Shown: positions 7,443-16,413 of the stretch, piece after piece
Position numbering within the stretch: the first letter of the stretch is position 1
Layout: every line of letters starts with the position of its first letter
Origin: Henriciella sp.
GTDB taxonomy: Bacteria > Pseudomonadota > Alphaproteobacteria > Caulobacterales > Hyphomonadaceae
NCBI GenBank assembly: GCA_029238175.1
Contig: JAQWGO010000122.1
Coordinates: 1 to 53,042, forward strand
Direction of reading: 5' to 3'
DNA length: 53,042 nucleotides
Made by a program: the position numbers and the translations under genes
The notes under the pieces: model-generated
What the model was told of the DNA's origin: nothing
Seen by the model: the letters and a program-made list of their open reading frames with translations, nothing else
Database searches by the model: none

Positions 7443-8324
7443 ATGAAATTGTGCTCAGCATTTTTATTGACTCTTGGATTTGTTTTTGGGTTTATTTCCC
7501 CTGGTTCGAAAGCGCATGCGCAAAAAGCGTTCTCCATCCCATCAACAGAGGTTCATACTCTTGTCGAGGCGACCTCAGGCAGAGAATACGATATCTACGT
7601 AAAGCTTCCGGTCGGATACTCAAAACTTGAGGAAGCCAATCGCCTTTATCCGGTTATATACCTCAATGATGGGCCTTATACATTTCAAGTCGCTTCAGGA
7701 GTAACCCATTTGCCGATGGGCGGCAGCAATAAAATGGACCGGGCTATTTTAGTCGCCATTTCGTTCGCTCAAAATGAAAATGGCATGGCGAGCCGTGTCC
7801 GCGATCTGACTCCGGTTCAGGACAAGGATTGGGTAAGATACCAAACAGGTGGAGCGCCCGTTTATCTAGATTTCATTGAGAGCCAGATTATCCCTTTCGT
7901 CGAAACTAATTATCGAACGGATTCAAAGCGTCGCACTCTATCGGGTCAGTCTCTTGGTGGATCATTTGGAGCTTGGGTCATGCTTGAGCGGCCCGAGCTT
8001 TTTTCCAGCTATATCCTGACCAGCCCATCACTTTGGTTCAAGGATAAGTTCATATTTGAAATGGAGCGCGAGTTTTCGAAAGCTGAAACAAAACTTGAAG
8101 CGAAAGTCTATTTTGCCGTTGGATCGGAAGAAACACCAAGTAACGGAGTGCGTCATCCGATGCGGTCGCAGCTTGAAGCTTATGCTAAGCAGCTTGGATC
8201 ACGCGGGTATAAGGGGTTGCAAATTAAGGCCGAAATTATTGATGGCGCGATACATGAGACGACCTTCCCGCAAGGATTTACGAGAGGGGTGCATTGGATA
8301 TATGGGACAGCACCGAAAGAGTAA
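7443..8324 (+). CDS. Secreted esterase D-like alpha/beta hydrolase (putative esterase family)
   Basis: The 293-residue protein carries a signal peptide (about residues 1-26, ending ...KAHAQ). The mature enzyme matches the esterase D/IroE/Fes-like alpha/beta hydrolases: REYDIYVKLPVGY, YPVIYLNDGPYTF, and the nucleophile motif GQSLGGSFG (Ser near residue 166), with a C-terminal His in HETTFPQGF. Such enzymes hydrolyse ester bonds of siderophores, S-formylglutathione or glycans. The start is set by an AGGAG site 8 nt before the ATG. Its DNA is more AT-rich than the flanking genes. No siderophore gene is nearby, so the substrate is open. Confidence 0.8.
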   Translation: MKLCSAFLLTLGFVFGFISPGSKAHAQKAFSIPSTEVHTLVEATSGREYDIYVKLPVGYSKLEEANRLYPVIYLNDGPYTFQVASGVTHLPMGGSNKMDRAILVAISFAQNENGMASRVRDLTPVQDKDWVRYQTGGAPVYLDFIESQIIPFVETNYRTDSKRRTLSGQSLGGSFGAWVMLERPELFSSYILTSPSLWFKDKFIFEMEREFSKAETKLEAKVYFAVGSEETPSNGVRHPMRSQLEAYAKQLGSRGYKGLQIKAEIIDGAIHETTFPQGFTRGVHWIYGTAPKE

Positions 8325-8359
8325 CTGATATGGTTATTCGTGGTTCAAAGTAGGATTGA

Positions 8360-9250
8360 ATGCTCCCGCTTATCCATCACCCTGACTATGACGCGCAATC
8401 TGTCGGCGATGAGCATCGGTTTCCGATGCGCAAATATTCACTGGTGGCGGAGATGCTTCGCGCGCAGGGGTATGCGTTTGAACGCCCGGATCATGCGCCG
8501 CAGCGTTGGTTGGAACTGGCGCATGATGGCGACTATGTGCATCAGGTTCTAACCTCGTCATTAGACCGGAAGGCCGCGCGCCGGGTGGGGTTTGAGATGA
8601 CGCCAGCGATTGCGGCGCGTTCTCGCGCATCTTGTGGCGGGACGACTTTAGCGATGCGTCGTGCGGTGGAATTTGGGGCCGCCGCGTCTTTGGCCGGGGG
8701 TAGCCATCATGCCGATCGGGATGGCGGGGCGGGGTTTTGCGTATTTAACGATGTCGCCGTTGCAGCCTTAGTTGCGCTTGAAGAGGGCTTGGCCCGGCGT
8801 ATCGCGGTGATCGATCTGGACGTTCACCATGGTGACGGTACGGCTTTAATCTTTGCTGATGATCCGCGTGTTTTTACCGCGTCAATGCATTGCGAGGATA
8901 ATTGGCCGCGCGTGAAACCTGCGTCTGATCTTGATGTTGGATTAGACAAAGAAGTAGGCGACGCCGTCTATCTGGAGCATGCGCGAAAGCTGGTTCGGGA
9001 TGTGATTGATGCTGCCAAGCCTGATTTGATATTCTACAATGCTGGGGTTGATCCGCATGCTGATGATCGCCTTGGCCTGCTGTCCTTGAGTGATGATGGA
9101 CTGCGCGCGCGAGACGCGCTGGTGGCGGATGCCGTAAAGGCGGCAGGCGTGCCAATTGTCGGGGTTTTAGGCGGAGGTTACTCTAAAGATGCCGCCGCGA
9201 TTGCTGGGCGACATTTGTTTATGGTCAATGCGTTGGCCGCGATCATTTAG
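8360..9250 (+). CDS. Histone deacetylase family protein (acetyl-amide hydrolase)
   Basis: The 296-residue protein is a bacterial arginase/deacetylase-fold amidohydrolase. Zinc and charge-relay residues are visible in order: GGSHHADRDGGAGFC (the HH dyad), NDVAVAAL, DLDVHHGDGTA (metal Asp and His), and GVDPHADDRLG (second metal Asp). A glycine-rich GGGYS supplies the usual transition-state Tyr. This is the AcuC/HDAC-like deacetylase plan; likely substrates are acetylated lysines, polyamines or other acyl amides. An AGGA site lies 6-10 nt before the ATG. The gene follows the secreted esterase gene by 35 nt and may be co-transcribed. Confidence 0.88.
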   Translation: MLPLIHHPDYDAQSVGDEHRFPMRKYSLVAEMLRAQGYAFERPDHAPQRWLELAHDGDYVHQVLTSSLDRKAARRVGFEMTPAIAARSRASCGGTTLAMRRAVEFGAAASLAGGSHHADRDGGAGFCVFNDVAVAALVALEEGLARRIAVIDLDVHHGDGTALIFADDPRVFTASMHCEDNWPRVKPASDLDVGLDKEVGDAVYLEHARKLVRDVIDAAKPDLIFYNAGVDPHADDRLGLLSLSDDGLRARDALVADAVKAAGVPIVGVLGGGYSKDAAAIAGRHLFMVNALAAII

Positions 9251-9257
9251 TCGATGA

Positions 9258-9728
9258 TTAGCTTTGTCGGCGGGCCTTAAAAGCGTCTAGCCTGTCGCAA
9301 ACGGAAGCAGAGATTGTATCGCTTCGTACAACATCACCGTTTGAGCGGACGATCTTGAACGTGGTTCGGATGCCTTCTTTCGCCAGACCGCTACGCCGGA
9401 AGACAGGGCACATTTGGTCTTGGAACTGGATTGAAAAATTATTGGGAAATCCCATCCGTACAGACCCTTTAACCTCAATCGCAAACGTGATCTCTTTGCG
9501 TTCGGGATCATATTCTTTTGAAGACAAGGCCATTTGCGCGTGATTCATGCCGGACGCTTTTAAGCCATCTGACACGCCGCGACCAATCTCATCGCCGCGC
9601 TCTTTCAGCCATACGGTGCGCTCTTCATCGGTCGCTTCAGCATAGTCGATGGAGCTTGTTGGCGTAACAGTTGCGCCGATCGCGCCAAGGGCGACAAGTC
9701 CGCCAACGATTGCAAGTAACCACTTCAT
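9258..9728 (-). CDS. Hypothetical exported or membrane-anchored protein
   Basis: The 156-residue product begins with a hydrophobic stretch (residues 3-20, WLLAIVGGLVALGAIGAT) that could be a signal peptide or single membrane anchor. The rest is soluble, with an acidic helix (EATDEERTVWLKERGDEIG) and a beta-rich part containing two Cys (DQMCPVF and ASVCDRL) that could form a disulfide if it is periplasmic. I do not recognise the family. It is convergent with the deacetylase gene (7 nt apart) and divergent from recQ. Confidence 0.6.
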   Translation of the reverse strand: MKWLLAIVGGLVALGAIGATVTPTSSIDYAEATDEERTVWLKERGDEIGRGVSDGLKASGMNHAQMALSSKEYDPERKEITFAIEVKGSVRMGFPNNFSIQFQDQMCPVFRRSGLAKEGIRTTFKIVRSNGDVVRSDTISASVCDRLDAFKARRQS

Positions 9729-9839
9729 GAGACCATTTCCTTGCTCGTGAGCGTATCAAAATAGGATTTACGGCTTTTGAAGCGGTTAGATTGAATTTCA
9801 ACGGTTGTTTGAACCTGCGATTCCGCAGACATAGTGGGC

Positions 9840-11678
9840 ATGTCCACGGTTAACGCTCCAACCCTTGAAGATGCACGCGATCTGCTGCAGCGCGTATATG
9901 GCTATCCGGATTTTCGCGGGTTGCAGCCGGACGTCATTAAGGACGTACTGGAAGGCAAGGACGGCTTGGCGGTTTTGCCAACTGGGGGCGGGAAGTCGCT
10001 TTGCTATCAAATCCCGGCATTGCTGCGAGATGGTGTTGGAATTGTCGTGTCGCCCTTGATCGCTTTGATGGCTGATCAGGTAGATGCTTTGAAAGCGGTT
10101 GGTGTGCGGGCTGAGCGGCTTGATAGCTCAATGGCCTATGAAGACCGCATGGCGGCGCTGCAGGCCGCGGGGCGCGGCGAGATGGACATGCTGTATGTCT
10201 CTCCAGAAGCGTTGGCGGGTGGCTTGGTGAATTCGCTATCGCGGTTAAACGTGTCGCTTATTGCCATTGATGAGGCCCACTGCGTTAGTCAGTGGGGGCA
10301 TGATTTCCGGCCTGATTATCGCGCGCTAGGCAAGCTGAAACAGATTTTCCCCGATGTGCCGCGCATGGCCGTTACCGCGACAGCTGATGCGCGGACGCGG
10401 GCCGATATTTTGGAGCAATTAGACCTCAATCATCCAGCTTTGCATGTGGCGAGTTTCGATCGCCCGAACTTGACCCTGTCGGCGGAACCAAAAGCGGGCA
10501 ATAAGACTGACCGTTTGGTGAATCTTATCAAGCCTCGAAAAGGCCAAAGCGGGATTGTGTACGCCGCGACCCGTAAAGGTGTTGAGAGCACCGCAGAGGC
10601 GCTGGAACGGTATGGCATCCCGGCGCTAGCTTATCATGCGGGTCTTGATCCGGACGTAAGAGCCGAACGTCAGCGCCGGTTCTTACTCGAAGATGGTCTG
10701 GTCATGTGCGCGACCGTGGCCTTTGGCATGGGGGTCGATAAACCAGATGTACGGTTTGTGATCCATGCCGACCCACCAAAAACGATGGAAGCCTATTGGC
10801 AAGAAGTTGGCCGCGCGGGCCGTGATGGGGAGCCTGCTGAAGGGGTTGCCTTGTTTGGCCCCGCTGATATGCGCCGCAGCCTGATGTGGACCTATGACGG
10901 CGATGCCAGTGAGACCGTAAAGCGCGTGCAGATCACGAAGACACGGCAGCTGTTCGCGTTCTTGAACGGCGAGGGTTGTCGCCGCCAAACCGTGCGCCAG
11001 TATTTTGGTGAGGAGACGGCTGAGGCCTGCGGAGACTGTGATAATTGCCAGTCTGAAGGCCATGAAAGTCACGATGTAACGCGCTGGGCGCAAATGGCTG
11101 TGTCTGCTGTTTTGCGCTGCGGTCAGAAAATTGGACGTGGGCGTTTGTTGATCCATTTGATGGGGCAGGCCAAGGATGGCTTTGATACAGAGCTTTCCAA
11201 CCAATCGACGTATGGCATCGGAGCCGAACTTCCGAAGCCGGGTTGGAACGCGATTTTTGATGAATTGCTGTTTTCAGGGCTGCTGGCGGAAGGCGGGGAA
11301 GTGACCCGGCCATTTATCATGGTGCCCGACCATGAGGCGATCAAAGCCTTGTTTAAAGGAGGCCGTGAAGTCCGCCTGAAGACTGATCCGGCCGCGCGCC
11401 GCAAGACGTCTCGTCAAAGCCGTGTTGCAAGTGTGGCCTTCGCTGAACTTTCCAATCGCGACCGTGAGCTATTCGAGGCCCTACGCGGATGGCGCGTTGA
11501 AGTAGCGCGAGACAAAGGTGTGCCGCCTTACGTGATCTTCCACGACAAAACACTGGCCGCAATCGCGACCGAGCGCCCGGTTGATGAGAGCGAGTTACGC
11601 TTGATCTCTGGCGTGGGTGAGAAGAAGGTTGGACGCTACGGCGAAGATATAGCCCGCATCGTGCGCGAAGCTGCCTAG
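9840..11678 (+). CDS. recQ: ATP-dependent DNA helicase RecQ
   Basis: The 612-614 residue protein is a complete RecQ, a 3'-5' DNA helicase used in replication-fork repair and recombination. Visible elements in order: Walker A LPTGGGKSLCYQIPA, the DEAHC box (DEAHCVSQWGHDFRPDY), motif III AVTATAD, motif VI QEVGRAGRDG, the zinc-binding cysteines in EACGDCDNC, the winged-helix region and a C-terminal HRDC domain (near VARDKGVPPYVIFHD and LRLISGVGEKKVGRYGEDI). I prefer the ATG at 9840; a GTG two codons earlier (9834) is equally possible, and neither has a strong ribosome site. Confidence 0.95.
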   Translation: MSTVNAPTLEDARDLLQRVYGYPDFRGLQPDVIKDVLEGKDGLAVLPTGGGKSLCYQIPALLRDGVGIVVSPLIALMADQVDALKAVGVRAERLDSSMAYEDRMAALQAAGRGEMDMLYVSPEALAGGLVNSLSRLNVSLIAIDEAHCVSQWGHDFRPDYRALGKLKQIFPDVPRMAVTATADARTRADILEQLDLNHPALHVASFDRPNLTLSAEPKAGNKTDRLVNLIKPRKGQSGIVYAATRKGVESTAEALERYGIPALAYHAGLDPDVRAERQRRFLLEDGLVMCATVAFGMGVDKPDVRFVIHADPPKTMEAYWQEVGRAGRDGEPAEGVALFGPADMRRSLMWTYDGDASETVKRVQITKTRQLFAFLNGEGCRRQTVRQYFGEETAEACGDCDNCQSEGHESHDVTRWAQMAVSAVLRCGQKIGRGRLLIHLMGQAKDGFDTELSNQSTYGIGAELPKPGWNAIFDELLFSGLLAEGGEVTRPFIMVPDHEAIKALFKGGREVRLKTDPAARRKTSRQSRVASVAFAELSNRDRELFEALRGWRVEVARDKGVPPYVIFHDKTLAAIATERPVDESELRLISGVGEKKVGRYGEDIARIVREAA

Positions 11679-11682
11679 CAAA

Positions 11683-11708
11683 AAAGCCGCCCCAGAAGGA
11701 GCGGCTTT
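11683..11708 (-). terminator. Intrinsic terminator of amtB, facing recQ
   Basis: AAAGCCGC (11683-11690) and GCGGCTTT (11701-11708) form a GC-rich stem around a 10-nt loop. Read leftward it ends in six T, so it best serves the amtB transcript; read rightward it has only three T and would be a weaker stop for recQ. Confidence 0.75.
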
Positions 11709-11730
11709 CATGATTGTATTTCAAATGCCT

Positions 11731-13050
11731 TTAATGATGTCCGTAAGCGCTTTCACCATGCGTGGCGGTGTCTAGGCCGCTTTCTTCGTCTTCCTGACTG
11801 ACACGTAAGCTCATCAAAAGTTTGATGACAAAGAGCAATATTGCGGACGCGATGCCAGACCAGACGCATACGGCAACAACGCCAGTTAGCTGCGCACCTA
11901 GTTGGCTGGTTATCGTCATGCCTTCGGCCAAGCCCGGTGCCATTGGGCCGAGTGTGGCCAAAAACGGAATAAGCAACGTGCCTAGAATGCCGCCGACGCC
12001 GTGAACCGCGAACACATCAAGACTATCATCAATCTTCATTTTCGATCTGATGAGTACGACGGCCATATAGCAAATCACGGCAGCTAGCGTGCCGATAATG
12101 ATAGCGCCCATTGGACCAACTGAGCCAGCCGCTGGAGTAATTGTTGCAAGGCCGGAAATCGTTCCGGTTGCGGTGCCGACAAGTGTTGGCTTGCCATATT
12201 TGAACCACTCGATTGCCATCCAGACGAGAGATGCCGTGGCTGCTGATAGGTGTGTCACCAACATGGCTTGGCCTGCGCCTGTACTTGCGCCCAGCGCTGA
12301 ACCAGCGTTGAAGCCGAACCAACCGACCCACAACATACATGCGCCCAGCATGACAAATGCAGGATTATGCGGCGGGCGGATATCTTGTGGGAAGCCTGTT
12401 CGCTTGCCCATCATCAGGACGAAAACCAGCGAGGTGATGCCTGCGGTCGCGTGCACGACGAGGCCGCCGGCAAAGTCAGCCACGCCGCGATCAGCAAGCC
12501 AGCCGCCGCCCCAGACCCAGTGAGTCACAGGCGCATAAACAACAATCAACCATAGGGTGCTGAACAAGAGGACAGCGCCGAAATTGACGCGCTCAGCATA
12601 GGCGCCAACAATCAGGGCAGGCGTAATGATCGCGAACGTCATCTGGAACATGATGAAGACGCTTTCAGGGATCGTCCCCTCCATACTGCTTGTTTCGACA
12701 CCGCCTAAGAATGCTTTTGACAAGCCGCCCCAAAGCGCGCCCGTGCCTTCAGCGGCGCCATTTCCATCACCAAAGGCGATTGAATAACCGACGACGATCC
12801 AAACAAGTGACATCAGGCAGGCCAACGCGAGGCATTGCATCAGGACCGACAGGACATTCTTGCCCTGCACAAGGCCGCCATAGAACAGGGCAAGGCCTGG
12901 TAGGGTCATAAACAAGACAAGGGCTGTTGAGGTTAGGATCCAAGCGGTGTCGCCAGAATCTGCGAAAGCTGGGTTAGCTAAACCAAGTGTAGATACAAGT
13001 AGGAAAAGAGCGCGAGCCAATCCGGCCCCGCTAAACAGGTTTTTCATCAT
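11731..13050 (-). CDS. amtB: Ammonium transporter (Amt/MEP/Rh family)
   Basis: The 439-residue protein is a full-length Amt channel: an N-terminal signal peptide (ending PAFADS) and about 11 membrane helices. Functional residues are recognisable: the Asp of DFAGG, the first pore His in VVHATAG, the second pore His in FAVHGVGGILGTLL, and the signature WVGWFGFNAGSALG. It should conduct NH4+/NH3 across the inner membrane under nitrogen limitation. A GGGAGGG ribosome site precedes two tandem ATG codons at 13050. Unlike many Amt genes it has no glnK/glnB next to it here. An intrinsic terminator lies about 25 nt beyond its stop. Confidence 0.94.
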   Translation of the reverse strand: MMKNLFSGAGLARALFLLVSTLGLANPAFADSGDTAWILTSTALVLFMTLPGLALFYGGLVQGKNVLSVLMQCLALACLMSLVWIVVGYSIAFGDGNGAAEGTGALWGGLSKAFLGGVETSSMEGTIPESVFIMFQMTFAIITPALIVGAYAERVNFGAVLLFSTLWLIVVYAPVTHWVWGGGWLADRGVADFAGGLVVHATAGITSLVFVLMMGKRTGFPQDIRPPHNPAFVMLGACMLWVGWFGFNAGSALGASTGAGQAMLVTHLSAATASLVWMAIEWFKYGKPTLVGTATGTISGLATITPAAGSVGPMGAIIIGTLAAVICYMAVVLIRSKMKIDDSLDVFAVHGVGGILGTLLIPFLATLGPMAPGLAEGMTITSQLGAQLTGVVAVCVWSGIASAILLFVIKLLMSLRVSQEDEESGLDTATHGESAYGHH

Positions 13051-13269
13051 TTATTCGCCCTCCCGAAGCGATTGGTGTCAAAATCGACATTGGCTGTGGC
13101 CAGGCAAGTCACGTTTATGGAGCTTTTGGGCGTAGGTCTGTTTTTGCGCAGGCTTTAGGCAGTCTTGCCGCTTTATTGGGCGAAAGCGGTCAAGGCGCGT
13201 GCTTGATTTAGAATCGAATGATTGCCGAGCCACGCGTGTTCAGGCAGAAACCCATCAAAGGACTTGATC

Positions 13270-13659
13270 ATGGATATGTTAGACGCTGCAAAAGCTGTTC
13301 GCCTGAATGCGCACGCACCATATTCTGGTTTTAAAGTTGGCGCTGCGATTAGGTCTGCTTCTGGCGTAATCTATGCTGGGTGTAACGTTGAAAACGTGGC
13401 GTATCCTGAAGGAACCTGCGCTGAAGCTGGTGCTATTTCAGCTATGGTTGCGGCGGGTGAAACTGAAATCACCGAGGTCCTTATCATTGCCGATGCCAAA
13501 GAGCCGATCACACCCTGCGGCGGCTGTCGCCAGCGATTGGCTGAGTTTGCGCCGCCGGACGTCGCGATCACGATGATGACAGTCAGTGGTCAGACGAAAA
13601 CTGCGCAAATGGGAGAGCTTCTTCCAGGTGCATTCGATGCTAAGTCGATGGAAACCTGA
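13270..13659 (+). CDS. cdd: Cytidine deaminase
   Basis: The 129-residue protein is a small homotetrameric-type cytidine deaminase converting (deoxy)cytidine to (deoxy)uridine in pyrimidine salvage. Zinc-site motifs are intact: GTCAEAGAI (Cys and catalytic Glu) and PCGGCRQ (two Cys). The N-terminus NAHAPYSGFKVGAA is typical. I set the start at the ATG at 13270, preceded by AAAGGA; a further upstream in-frame ATG at 13222 would add 16 residues without family support. The MATE gene follows after 6 nt. Confidence 0.92.
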   Translation: MDMLDAAKAVRLNAHAPYSGFKVGAAIRSASGVIYAGCNVENVAYPEGTCAEAGAISAMVAAGETEITEVLIIADAKEPITPCGGCRQRLAEFAPPDVAITMMTVSGQTKTAQMGELLPGAFDAKSMET

Positions 13660-13665
13660 TCTGAC

Positions 13666-14994
13666 GTGACCGCAGTAGCGAATTTATCCCATGCCAGCGT
13701 CATGCGGTTGGCCGTTCCGGTTATGCTGGCGCAGGTGGCGATTGCGGCGACTGGAGTCGTGGATACTGCGATCATGGGGTTGAGCGGTGACAAAGCTGAT
13801 CTGGCTGCAGTGGCGGTTGCGAGCGCGGCGTTTGGGTTCATCTATTGGGGCTTTGGCTTTCTGCGCATGTCGACGACAGGTCTGGTTGCGCAGGCCATTG
13901 GAAGCGGTGATCAAGCGGGTGCGCGCGCCGTACTGCAGCGCGGACTATTGCTGGGTATTATTGTTGGCACGGTGATCTTTGCGCTGGGGCCGCTATTAAG
14001 GCTGCTTGTGTTCATGCCGTTCGGTGTTGAGTCAGAAGTTGAGGACTTAGCCAAGGGATATTTCTCTGCCCGGATTTGGGGCGCGCCGGCTTTATTGATG
14101 CAATATGCCATTACGGGATGGTTGCTTGGGACAGGCCGGACCGGGGCTCTGTTGGCGATGCAGATCGTGATGAACGGTGTGAATATCATACTCGATGTCT
14201 GGTTCGTTATGGGCTTAGGTTGGGGCCCGGTAGGGATTGGTGCAGGTACCGCGATTGCCGAATGGGTCGCTTTGGCGTTCGGCATTGCCATCGTCTTCAA
14301 AGCTTTGAAGCGTGAACCGGGATTGTTTGATCGGTCGGCACTCCTCGCCATGTTCAACGCTAATCGGGATATATTGATCCGAACACTGGCGCTTCTGTTT
14401 TGCTTTGCATGGTTTATCCGTTCAGGCGCGATGATGGGGACAGCGCAGCTTGCTGGAAATGAAGTGCTGCTGCAGTTCATCACTGTTTCTGCCTTTGTGC
14501 TCGACGGCTTTGCCTTCGTGGCTGAGAAAGAAGTGGGTGAGGCGTATGGTGGGCGCAATCCGGTTCGTCTGCGCCGCGCAATGCGGGTTACGACAGAGCT
14601 TGCTCTAGTTTCAGGTGTTCTATTTAGTGCGGTCTATTTCATCGGCGGCAGCGCGGTGATTGAGACATTTATTAAGGACGAAGAGGCAAGAGCTGCGGCG
14701 CTCGCATTCTTACCTTATTGTGCGATTGTGCCTTTGATTGGCGTTCCGGCATGGCAGCTGGATGGCTTCTTCTTAGGCGCAACGCGCGGCGGCGCGATGC
14801 GCACGGCGGGTGTCTTTTCGGCGGTGGCCTATGTTTCAATGGATATTCTGCTGAGGCCGCTTTGGGGAAATACGGGTGTGTGGCTCGCATTTCTAAGCAT
14901 GTATGTGTTTAGAGCGGGGGCGTTGGCTGTTTTCTTGCCGAGCCTATTGAAAGCTAGCGAAGATCAGCCCCAACCGCTTCAGCCACAGAGCTGA
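13666..14994 (+). CDS. MATE-family efflux transporter (DinF-like)
   Basis: The 442-residue protein has about 12 hydrophobic segments and opens with SVMRLAVPVMLAQVAIAATGVVDTA, the usual first helix of DinF-type MATE exporters. It should export organic cations or toxic metabolites using an H+ or Na+ gradient. The start is a GTG at 13666, six bases past the cytidine deaminase stop with a poor ribosome site, so translation may depend on coupling; an ATG at 13702 is an alternative. Its 3' end overlaps the 3' end of pyrD on the other strand by 41 nt. Confidence 0.88.
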   Translation: MTAVANLSHASVMRLAVPVMLAQVAIAATGVVDTAIMGLSGDKADLAAVAVASAAFGFIYWGFGFLRMSTTGLVAQAIGSGDQAGARAVLQRGLLLGIIVGTVIFALGPLLRLLVFMPFGVESEVEDLAKGYFSARIWGAPALLMQYAITGWLLGTGRTGALLAMQIVMNGVNIILDVWFVMGLGWGPVGIGAGTAIAEWVALAFGIAIVFKALKREPGLFDRSALLAMFNANRDILIRTLALLFCFAWFIRSGAMMGTAQLAGNEVLLQFITVSAFVLDGFAFVAEKEVGEAYGGRNPVRLRRAMRVTTELALVSGVLFSAVYFIGGSAVIETFIKDEEARAAALAFLPYCAIVPLIGVPAWQLDGFFLGATRGGAMRTAGVFSAVAYVSMDILLRPLWGNTGVWLAFLSMYVFRAGALAVFLPSLLKASEDQPQPLQPQS

Positions 14995-16057
14995 ACCCAT
15001 CCGCTTTCAGCAAGCTTGGGAGGTCTTCATTTATGCGAGCAACCAAGCCCGGCCCATGGATGCTAAGCGCTGAGTAAAGTTGTACGGCATGGGCGCCGCT
15101 GCGAATTTTGGCATAGGCATCAGCGCCGCTGAAAATTCCGCCGCAGCCGATCAGGTCGAACTCACCAAGCAATTCACTTGCGATTTCTTTCAAAACGCGT
15201 GTTGATTTTGTCATCAACGGCGCACCGGACAGGCCGCCGCTTTCGCCCTTGTGATGGCTGACTAAGCTGCCGGGACGGTCAATCGTGGTGTTTGAGATGA
15301 TCAATCCAGACAGCCAGTGACCCGCGCCGCGAACGGTCTCGACGATGTCCTCAATAGCTTCGGAATCGAGGTCGGGTGCAATCTTCAGGAAGACAGGCTT
15401 CCAGCCATCAAAATCGCCGCCGTGCGTTTCTTCCGATGCGGTCTGAGCTTGCAATTGCGCGTTTTCGCAACGGTTCAATAGTGCTTCCAATGCGGCTTTA
15501 CCCTGCAATCCACGCAGGCCGGGCGTGTTCGGGCTGGAGATATTGATCGTGATATAGGTCGCGATCGGATAGACCGCTGCAATGCCAGCTTCATAATCGG
15601 CGATGAAGTCATCGCTGGTCTTATTCGCCCCCACATTTGCGCCGAACGGGCACGTGATGTTTGCAGGATTACGGCGCAAGCGGCGGACGAAATAGTCCAG
15701 CCCGTGATTGTTAAATCCCATGCGGTTGATAACGCCTTGGTCTTCTTTCAGGCGAAATAAACGCGGCTTTGGATTGCCCGGTTGCGGGCGCGGCGTCACG
15801 GTTCCGCATTCGACAAAGCCAAAGCCAAAGCGCGCCATCTGGCGGTGCACATCTGCGTTCTTATCAAAGCCCGCAGCAAGGCCTACCGGATTATAGAATG
15901 TGAGCCCTGATCGCGGGAGCTCTATCGGCGTATTCCAAGTCGCAGGATTAATTTTTGGCAGGCCAATTCCTAGCTTCAAGCCTTTAATCGTTGCCTCATG
16001 CGCAGCCTCTGGCGACAGCGCTTTTACGAAAGGGAGGGCGAGATCAGCGAGGCTCAT
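14954..16057 (-). CDS. pyrD: Dihydroorotate dehydrogenase (quinone), class 2
   Basis: The 367-residue enzyme catalyses the fourth step of UMP synthesis, oxidising dihydroorotate with FMN and passing electrons to membrane quinone. Class 2 features: an N-terminal helical membrane-association segment (residues 1-40), GLAAGFDKNADV, FVECGTVTPRPQPGNP, NRMGFNNHG, INISSPNTPGLR (with the catalytic Ser of class 2 enzymes nearby) and the FMN phosphate loop GCGGIFSGADAYAKI...AHAVQLYSAL. Its ATG overlaps the stop of the upstream DUF952 gene by 4 nt (ATGA), and its last 41 nt overlap the MATE gene on the opposite strand. Confidence 0.95.
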   Translation of the reverse strand: MSLADLALPFVKALSPEAAHEATIKGLKLGIGLPKINPATWNTPIELPRSGLTFYNPVGLAAGFDKNADVHRQMARFGFGFVECGTVTPRPQPGNPKPRLFRLKEDQGVINRMGFNNHGLDYFVRRLRRNPANITCPFGANVGANKTSDDFIADYEAGIAAVYPIATYITINISSPNTPGLRGLQGKAALEALLNRCENAQLQAQTASEETHGGDFDGWKPVFLKIAPDLDSEAIEDIVETVRGAGHWLSGLIISNTTIDRPGSLVSHHKGESGGLSGAPLMTKSTRVLKEIASELLGEFDLIGCGGIFSGADAYAKIRSGAHAVQLYSALSIHGPGLVARINEDLPSLLKADGFSSVAEAVGADLR

Positions 16058-16413
16058 CCATCAATACTATCAGGTAGAATTGGAATGCCTGCCGTATTAT
16101 TCTGTAGCACCCACATACGCTTAGCGGCATCAAGGCGAAGCGTTGAGTAAAGGTGGGGAAACAGTTTTCCGCCCCGGCTTTCTTCCCAGCGCACTTCGCC
16201 GCTGAAATGCTCTACGACATATTCGAGTAATCTAACTTCGGTTTGTCCGGGATAGTGCAGGCTTAGGGTTTCCTGCACCTGCTCGCGGGTCGACAGATGG
16301 ACATATCCGTCACCCTCATCCAATGCGGTTTTGCTATAACCCAGCGCTTTGGCCGCGGCATAGTCTGGCGCGCTAAGGATTTTATAGACAAGGGTTTGCG
16401 GTAAATCGGTCAT
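16054..16413 (-). CDS. DUF952 domain-containing protein
   Basis: This 119-residue protein matches the DUF952 family found widely in Alphaproteobacteria: VYKILSAPDYAAAKALG, DGYVHLSTREQVQETL, and the C-terminal FPHLYSTLRLDAAKRMW. The family resembles small glutathione-transferase-free ADP-ribosyl/RNA-phosphotransferase-like folds, but no function is established to my knowledge. It is translationally coupled to pyrD through an ATGA overlap, a recurrent pairing that hints at a link with pyrimidine synthesis without proving it. Confidence 0.82.
   Translation of the reverse strand: MTDLPQTLVYKILSAPDYAAAKALGYSKTALDEGDGYVHLSTREQVQETLSLHYPGQTEVRLLEYVVEHFSGEVRWEESRGGKLFPHLYSTLRLDAAKRMWVLQNNTAGIPILPDSIDG

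Noticed and set aside
10683-11204. 173-residue minus-strand frame inside recQ
   Set aside because: Antisense to the conserved RecQ helicase core; no ribosome site.
13911-14558. 215-residue minus-strand frame inside the MATE gene
   Set aside because: A shadow of the MATE reading frame; low-complexity Pro/Ser/Asn-rich translation.
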